Below, in pieces: positions 59,111 to 64,000 of a stretch of DNA of 64,000 bases. The stretch spans positions 1-64,000 of the forward strand of contig CALALV010000140.1 of NCBI GenBank assembly GCA_937925605.1, read 5' to 3'. Position numbers and translations under genes: made by a program. Within the stretch, counting starts at the first letter, position 1, and every line of letters starts with the position of its first letter. A model generated the notes under the pieces. It searched no databases and had not been told where the DNA came from. It was given only the letters and a program-made list of their open reading frames with translations. The stretch comes from an uncultured Woeseia sp. (GTDB lineage Bacteria > Pseudomonadota > Gammaproteobacteria > Steroidobacterales > Woeseiaceae).

Positions 59111-62100
59111 ATGTCGTTGAGCAGAAAAATCGCGCTGTATTTCGTCGCGCTCGGTGCCTGCCTGGCGCTGGGCACCTACGGCGCGATCAGCCTGACGATT
59201 TTCCCCGCCTTCGAGGAGTTCGAGGCCGACGCCACGATGGAAGCCATCGTGCGCGTCGAACGGACGATGGACGCGGAGCGCCTGACCTTCCAGACGATGC
59301 TGGTCGAGTACGCGCACTGGAACGACTTCCGCAATTTTGCGCTCGGCGAGCAGCCCGGCTTCGTCGAGGAGAACCTGAACCCGGCCTACTGGCGCGCGAT
59401 CGGCGTGGACTACATGTTCGTGTTCGATGCCAATGACGCGCTTTTCTGGAGCATGGACACGTCGAGCGACGCGCAGCTGCCGATCGATCCGGCGGACCTG
59501 CTGACGACGCCGCTGTCAGCCGGGCACCCCCTGTTCGAAATCGCCCCGGGGCAGGACGCCGTCAGCGGCATGATCAAGTCGCGGCAGGGGCCGCTGCTGG
59601 TGGCCTCCGCGCCGATCCTGACGACTTACGGCGAAGGTCCGCCCGTCGGGACACTGATGATCGCGCGCCAGATACGCGTGGAGATGATCCAGTCGGTCGC
59701 CGAACGATCGTCTGCCGACGTGTATTTCCACCCGATCGGTGAGGAGGACGTGCTGGGCCACCCCATCGCCGACCTGCAGGCACGCGCGGAGGCCGGGGAC
59801 CTGCGCCACGTTCATCGCGCGGAAGACTACATCATCGGTCACCGGATTCTGCGTGACCTCACCCGCGAGCCGATCGCGCTCGGCGAGGTCCGGCAGCCGC
59901 CGCTGATCACGTCGATCGGCAAGAGCGCGATCAAGGCCGCCATGGTGCTGATCGCCATCGTGACGGCCGTGTTCCTCGTGTTCGGCGTCGTCGTGCTGCA
60001 GCAGCTGATCGTCGCGCCGGTCAACCGGCTGTCCGACAGCATGAAGCACATCCGCGAAACCGGCGATCTCGACGTGCAGGTGCAGAAGGATCGCAGCGAC
60101 GAGATCGGCGAACTGGCGCGCGAGTTCGACGAGATGACGACGAACGTGCATCTCGCGCAGCGCGAACTGGAGGCGACGCGCGACGTCGCGATCGAGGCGT
60201 CGCGCGCCAAGAGCGAGTTCCTGGCCCGCATGAGCCACGAGATCCGCACCCCGATGAACGGCGTGCTCGGCATGACCGAGCTGCTGCGCAACACCGCGCT
60301 GGACTTCGAGCAGCGGCGCTTCGCGGACACGATCTATGCCTCGGCAGACAACCTGCTGAACATCATCAACGACATCCTCGACTTCTCGAAGATCGAGGCC
60401 GGCAAGCTCGACCTGGAATCCTGCGACATCGATCTCGGCAGCGTGATCGAGGAGACCGTCGACAGCCTCGCCTCGCAGGCGCACAAGAAGGGCCTGGAAC
60501 TGATCAACGACGTGGCGCCGGCGGTGCACAGCACCGTGCAGGGCGACCCGGTGCGCATCCGCCAGGTGCTCACGAACCTCGTCGCCAACGCGATCAAGTT
60601 CACGAACCGCGGCGAAGTCGTCGTGCGCGCTTCCGCCGTCGGCGGCGACGACGAGCATCTCGACGTCCATTTCGAGATCGTCGACACCGGCATCGGGATC
60701 AAGCGCGAGAAGCAGAACCTGATCTTCGAGTCCTTCGCGCAGGAGGACGGCTCTACGACCCGCAACTACGGCGGCACCGGGCTGGGCCTGGCGATCAGCC
60801 GCCAGCTGGTCGACCTGATGGGCGGCACGCTGCAGGTAGACAGCAAGCCCGGTTTCGGCAGTCGCTTCCATTTCAACCTGCGCATGCGCCGCGGCGAGGA
60901 ACGGGCGAACGCGCAGCCGCCCGCGCCGCGCTCGGTGGCGGGAAAGCGCGTGCTGGTCGTCGACGACAACGCGACCAACCGCGAGATCCTCGAACAGCAG
61001 TTCGCCGGCTGGCGGGCGACCTGTCACAGCGCGAGCGACGCCGAGGAGGCGATGATCCGCATCGAGCGCTCGGTCTATCGCGGAGATCTCTACGACCTGC
61101 TGGTACTCGACGTGCACATGCCGCGCGTTGACGGCCTGCAGCTCGCGCGCGAGCTGAGAGAGGTCGAGGCCTACGCGGACGTGCCGATCCTGCTGCTCAG
61201 CTCCGTTGCCACGCCGGCCAGCGAGCAGGTCCTGAACGAGCTGCGCATCGCCGGCCAGCTGACCAAGCCGATTCGGCAGGGGCAGCTGTACGATTCGCTG
61301 AGCGTCGTACTCGGCGGCGGCGGTCTCAGCGAGCAGGTGCCGAAGGGGCGCCGCGGCGCCGTGCGCTCGCTGTCCGGGCGCGTGCTGCTGGCCGAGGACA
61401 ACCCGGTGAACCAGGCGGTCGCCCTCGGCATGCTCGACACGCTGGCGGTGGACGTCGCGGTGGTATCGGATGGCGCCGCGGCGGTTCGCGCGCTTGCGGA
61501 GCAAAACTTCGACCTCGTGTTGATGGATTGCCAGATGCCGGTGCTGGACGGGCTGTCCGCGACCCGGCAGATACGCGACGATGAAGCGCGGACCGGGCGC
61601 AGCCGCGTGCCTATCGTCGCGCTGACCGCGAACGCGATGGCGGGCGACCGTGAGCGCTGCCTCGAAGCCGGCATGGACGACTATCTCGGCAAGCCGTTCA
61701 CGATGGACCAGCTGCACGCGGCGCTCGCGATGCATCTCGGAGTCGGCGAGGAGCGGCCGCCACAGGAACCGGCCGTTGAGGCGCCGCCGGCCGACGACCC
61801 GCTGGACCGCAGCGCTCTCGAAGTGCTCGGCAAGCTGCAGCAACCGGGCGCGCCGAGCCTGGTCGAGAAGGTCATCGGCATCTACCTCGGCAGTTCCGGG
61901 GAACTGAAGAAGCGCCTCGTCAGCGCCATCGGCGCCAACGACGCGCCCGCTGTCCGCGAGGCGGCACACGCGCTCAAATCCAGCAGTATCAACGTGGGCG
62001 CGACGCGTCTCGCCGACATGTGCAAGGAGCTCGAGGCGCTGGCGCGCCAGGGTGACCTCGACGGGGCGGGCACACTGCGCGAGCAACTCGAGGGCGAGTA

Positions 62101-62152
62101 CGCACGCGTGCTGAACGCGTTGCGTGATGAGCTCGGGGCGGTGGCGAAATGA
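59111..62152 (+). CDS. BarA-like hybrid histidine kinase with CHASE4, two receivers and Hpt
   Basis: A 1013-residue membrane kinase. A helix (about 5-30) leads to a periplasmic CHASE4-like domain (about 35-270, with VEYAHWNDFRNFA), a second helix (about 275-298), a HAMP linker, the HisKA box RMSHEIRTPMNG with H376, the ATPase domain, receiver 1 with D667 (VLDVHMPRVDG), receiver 2 with D806 (LMDCQMPVLDG), and a C-terminal Hpt domain with H953 (AAHALKSSS). Phosphate can flow H-D-H within one chain and on to a separate receiver. The next gene, a GGDEF-EAL response regulator, overlaps by 4 nt and is the obvious partner. The ATG at 59111 is used; the frame opens 39 nt earlier. Confidence 0.93.
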   Translation: MSLSRKIALYFVALGACLALGTYGAISLTIFPAFEEFEADATMEAIVRVERTMDAERLTFQTMLVEYAHWNDFRNFALGEQPGFVEENLNPAYWRAIGVDYMFVFDANDALFWSMDTSSDAQLPIDPADLLTTPLSAGHPLFEIAPGQDAVSGMIKSRQGPLLVASAPILTTYGEGPPVGTLMIARQIRVEMIQSVAERSSADVYFHPIGEEDVLGHPIADLQARAEAGDLRHVHRAEDYIIGHRILRDLTREPIALGEVRQPPLITSIGKSAIKAAMVLIAIVTAVFLVFGVVVLQQLIVAPVNRLSDSMKHIRETGDLDVQVQKDRSDEIGELAREFDEMTTNVHLAQRELEATRDVAIEASRAKSEFLARMSHEIRTPMNGVLGMTELLRNTALDFEQRRFADTIYASADNLLNIINDILDFSKIEAGKLDLESCDIDLGSVIEETVDSLASQAHKKGLELINDVAPAVHSTVQGDPVRIRQVLTNLVANAIKFTNRGEVVVRASAVGGDDEHLDVHFEIVDTGIGIKREKQNLIFESFAQEDGSTTRNYGGTGLGLAISRQLVDLMGGTLQVDSKPGFGSRFHFNLRMRRGEERANAQPPAPRSVAGKRVLVVDDNATNREILEQQFAGWRATCHSASDAEEAMIRIERSVYRGDLYDLLVLDVHMPRVDGLQLARELREVEAYADVPILLLSSVATPASEQVLNELRIAGQLTKPIRQGQLYDSLSVVLGGGGLSEQVPKGRRGAVRSLSGRVLLAEDNPVNQAVALGMLDTLAVDVAVVSDGAAAVRALAEQNFDLVLMDCQMPVLDGLSATRQIRDDEARTGRSRVPIVALTANAMAGDRERCLEAGMDDYLGKPFTMDQLHAALAMHLGVGEERPPQEPAVEAPPADDPLDRSALEVLGKLQQPGAPSLVEKVIGIYLGSSGELKKRLVSAIGANDAPAVREAAHALKSSSINVGATRLADMCKELEALARQGDLDGAGTLREQLEGEYARVLNALRDELGAVAK

Positions 62153-64000
62153 ACCTGCCGGAGCTCAACAGCCGCGCCGGGCTGGCGCTGGTCGCAGACG
62201 ACGATGCGACCGTTCGCCTGATCATGCGGGAGGTGCTGGAGCAGGCCGGCTTCCGGGTCGTGGAGGCTGCAGACGGTCGCGCAGCACTGGAAGCCTACGA
62301 GGAACATCGCCCCGACGTCGTGTTGCTCGACGTGGAAATGCCGCACCTGGACGGCTACAGCGTGTGCCGCCGCATCCGTCTGCAGGAGACCCTGCGGGAC
62401 ACGCCGGTGTTCATGATCACCGGGCGCGACGACCCGGAATCGATCCAGCAGGCCTACGACGCCGGCGCGACGGACTTCCTGAGCAAGCCGATCCCGTGGA
62501 CGATCATGGCGCACCGCGTCCGCTTCGTGCTGCGCGCAAGCGCCGCGCTGAACGAGATCAAGGGCCTCGTGCGCGCGATGCCGGACAAGATCTTCATCCT
62601 GAACGGCGACGGCGAATTGCACGGCACGCTGGAAGACACGCGAACCGCGCATGCAAATGTCGCGGACCTGGTTTCGAGCGGTTCCTGGGCCGAAGTCTTC
62701 CCGCCCGGCGTGCGCGACAGGCTGCGCGAAAAGGTAGGCCAGGCACTGGCCACCGGGCAGCCGCAGATATTCGAGCACCAGGTCGACGACGGCGCCGCGC
62801 ACCTCGAGACCCGCCTCGTCAGCCGCGACCACAGCACCGCGCTCGCGATCGTGCGCAACGTGACCGGCCGCAAGGAAAACGAGAACCGCATCTACGAGCT
62901 GGCGTACTACGACGGCCTCACCGGCCTGCCGAACCGCCAGCACTTCCAGCAGACGCTGGACACGGCGATCGACGAGGGCGGTCCGGATGGCGACGAATTC
63001 GCGATCCTGTTCGTCGACCTCGACCGTTTCAAGCGCATCAACGACACGCTCGGCCACTCGATGGGCGACGCGCTGCTGCGCTCGGTCGCGGAACGCCTGC
63101 GCGAGTGCCTCGGCATCGGCGAGGGCGCGCCCGTCACGGACCTCGCGCGCCTCGGCGGCGACGAGTTCGTCGCGCTGCTGCGCGGTACCGACGCCGCGGC
63201 GGCGTCGGCCATCGCGAACTCCGTAGTGACCGCGCTGAGCCGCCCGATGCAGTGCGAAGACCACCGGCTGGTCGTCACCCCGTCGATAGGCATCACGATG
63301 TACCCGCAGGACGGCCGCACCAGCGAGGACCTGCTGATGAACGCGGACTCGGCGCTGTATCGCGCCAAGTCCTCGGGCCGCAATACGCACCGTTTCTACT
63401 CGGACACGATGCGCATCCGTTCCATGCACCGCCTAGATCTCGAGAACGAACTGCGCGACGCGACGGCGACCGGCCAGTTCTCTCTGCACTACCAGCCGAA
63501 GGTCGACGTGCATACCTGGTCCATCGTCGGCGTCGAGGCCCTGATTCGCTGGCAGCATCCGGAACGCGGCTGGATCTCGCCGGCCGAGTTCATCCCCGTC
63601 GCCGAGGAGAGCGGCCTGATCGTGCCGATCGGCAGCTGGGTCGTGCGCGAGGCCTGCCGGCAGATCGCACAATGGCGAGACACGCCGCTGAAAGACGTGC
63701 GCGTGTCGGTGAACATATCGAGCGAGCAGATCTACACCGACGAGCTGATGGACACGGTCAGCAATGCGCTCACCGCGAACCGCGTGAGCCCCGAGCTGCT
63801 CGAGCTCGAGATTACCGAGAGCCTGTTGATGCGCGACGTCGAGTCGACGGTCGAGACGCTGCGCGAGTTCAAGGAGCTGGGCCTCGCGATCTCCATCGAC
63901 GATTTCGGCACCGGCTACTCGTCGCTGAGCTACCTGACGCGCTTTCCGATCGACACGCTCAAGATCGACAAGTCCTTCGTGCAGGACCTGCACATCGATT
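62149..64000 (+). CDS. Response regulator with GGDEF and EAL domains (runs off the window)
   Basis: At least 617 residues are visible. A receiver with phospho-acceptor D61 (VLLDVEMPHLDG) and the usual Lys in LSKPIP is followed by a PAS-like segment (about 140-250), a GGDEF domain with intact GGDEF at 336-340, and an EAL domain with EAL at 463-465, EITES and DDFGTGYSS. Both catalytic motifs look intact, so it may make and break cyclic di-GMP. The ATG overlaps the stop of the kinase gene (ATGA), so the two are co-translated and probably form one phosphorelay. The stop codon lies beyond 64000. Confidence 0.93.
   Translation, partial: MNLPELNSRAGLALVADDDATVRLIMREVLEQAGFRVVEAADGRAALEAYEEHRPDVVLLDVEMPHLDGYSVCRRIRLQETLRDTPVFMITGRDDPESIQQAYDAGATDFLSKPIPWTIMAHRVRFVLRASAALNEIKGLVRAMPDKIFILNGDGELHGTLEDTRTAHANVADLVSSGSWAEVFPPGVRDRLREKVGQALATGQPQIFEHQVDDGAAHLETRLVSRDHSTALAIVRNVTGRKENENRIYELAYYDGLTGLPNRQHFQQTLDTAIDEGGPDGDEFAILFVDLDRFKRINDTLGHSMGDALLRSVAERLRECLGIGEGAPVTDLARLGGDEFVALLRGTDAAAASAIANSVVTALSRPMQCEDHRLVVTPSIGITMYPQDGRTSEDLLMNADSALYRAKSSGRNTHRFYSDTMRIRSMHRLDLENELRDATATGQFSLHYQPKVDVHTWSIVGVEALIRWQHPERGWISPAEFIPVAEESGLIVPIGSWVVREACRQIAQWRDTPLKDVRVSVNISSEQIYTDELMDTVSNALTANRVSPELLELEITESLLMRDVESTVETLREFKELGLAISIDDFGTGYSSLSYLTRFPIDTLKIDKSFVQDLHID

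Noticed and set aside
1..64000. CRISPR arrays, insertion sequences, rRNA genes
   Set aside because: No regularly spaced repeats, transposase-like genes with terminal inverted repeats or rRNA-like stretches were seen.

Overview
The window reads as a chromosome segment of a high-GC gammaproteobacterium, with a lower-GC mercury-resistance island at its left end. The lineage call is an inference. It rests on TonB-dependent receptors, a prepilin, TPR-sulfotransferases, secreted S9/S51-type peptidases, a BarA-like hybrid kinase and a tRNA-Arg(CCG) 3' half that matches the gammaproteobacterial gene as I remember it. A marine, Woeseia-like heterotroph would fit, but I cannot prove it from this sequence.

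Region 1 (1-7694) is the right part of a genomic island. It holds the end of one MerR-type regulator and two divergent MerR-controlled units. The first is merR / [exported protein of unknown function, merB, merT, merP, merA]. The second is a different merR / [second merT-like gene, a lipoprotein joining a thioredoxin-like and a LolA-like domain, a four-helix membrane protein with invariant-looking cysteines, a VOC protein]. Both units have a textbook MerR promoter with a 19-20 bp spacer and a dyad between -35 and -10. The island ends in the 3' half of a tRNA-Arg(CCG) gene at 7646-7694, with short direct and inverted repeats on the island side. No integrase is in view. A second copy of the last 19 nt of the tRNA lies 188 bp further on.

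Region 2 (7963-24915) is metabolic. It has an MFS carrier and a PuuB-like amine oxidase, an AraC regulator fused to an NTF2-like domain, and a TPR-sulfotransferase followed by a TonB receptor. A three-gene leftward operon (two PYROXD2-like FAD enzymes plus a GcvT-like folate enzyme) diverges from a class III aminotransferase across a perfect palindrome. A phosphohexomutase and a saccharopine-dehydrogenase-like reductase follow.

Region 3 (25075-40755) contains a hybrid histidine kinase with a periplasmic-binding-protein-like sensor, a DUF4010/MgtC-type membrane protein that seems to start at AUC, small hydrolases and reductases, an MscS channel, an orphan prepilin, a secreted lectin-like protein, an SDR and a quinone reductase, a BCCT carrier, a class C beta-lactamase-like lipoprotein, and an exported EEP phosphatase with a SKICH-like C-terminal domain.

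Region 4 (40884-50915) has a second TonB receptor / TPR-sulfotransferase set with a beta-propeller-like protein, followed by an S9 peptidase, a D-aminoacylase-like lipoprotein and a cyanophycinase-like peptidase. Region 5 (50926-58841) holds an mscS-like / MgtE-N-CBS / mgtE operon with overlapping genes, the branched-chain 2-oxoacid dehydrogenase E1alpha-E1beta-E2 genes, an MgtC protein and a flavin reductase. Region 6 (59111-64000) is a BarA-like phosphorelay kinase overlapping a response regulator with GGDEF and EAL domains that runs off the window.

The strongest candidates for new biology are (a) the repeated pairing of TPR-sulfotransferase with TonB receptor, where the receptors carry acidic tyrosine-rich stretches, and (b) the second mercury operon with its thioredoxin-LolA lipoprotein.
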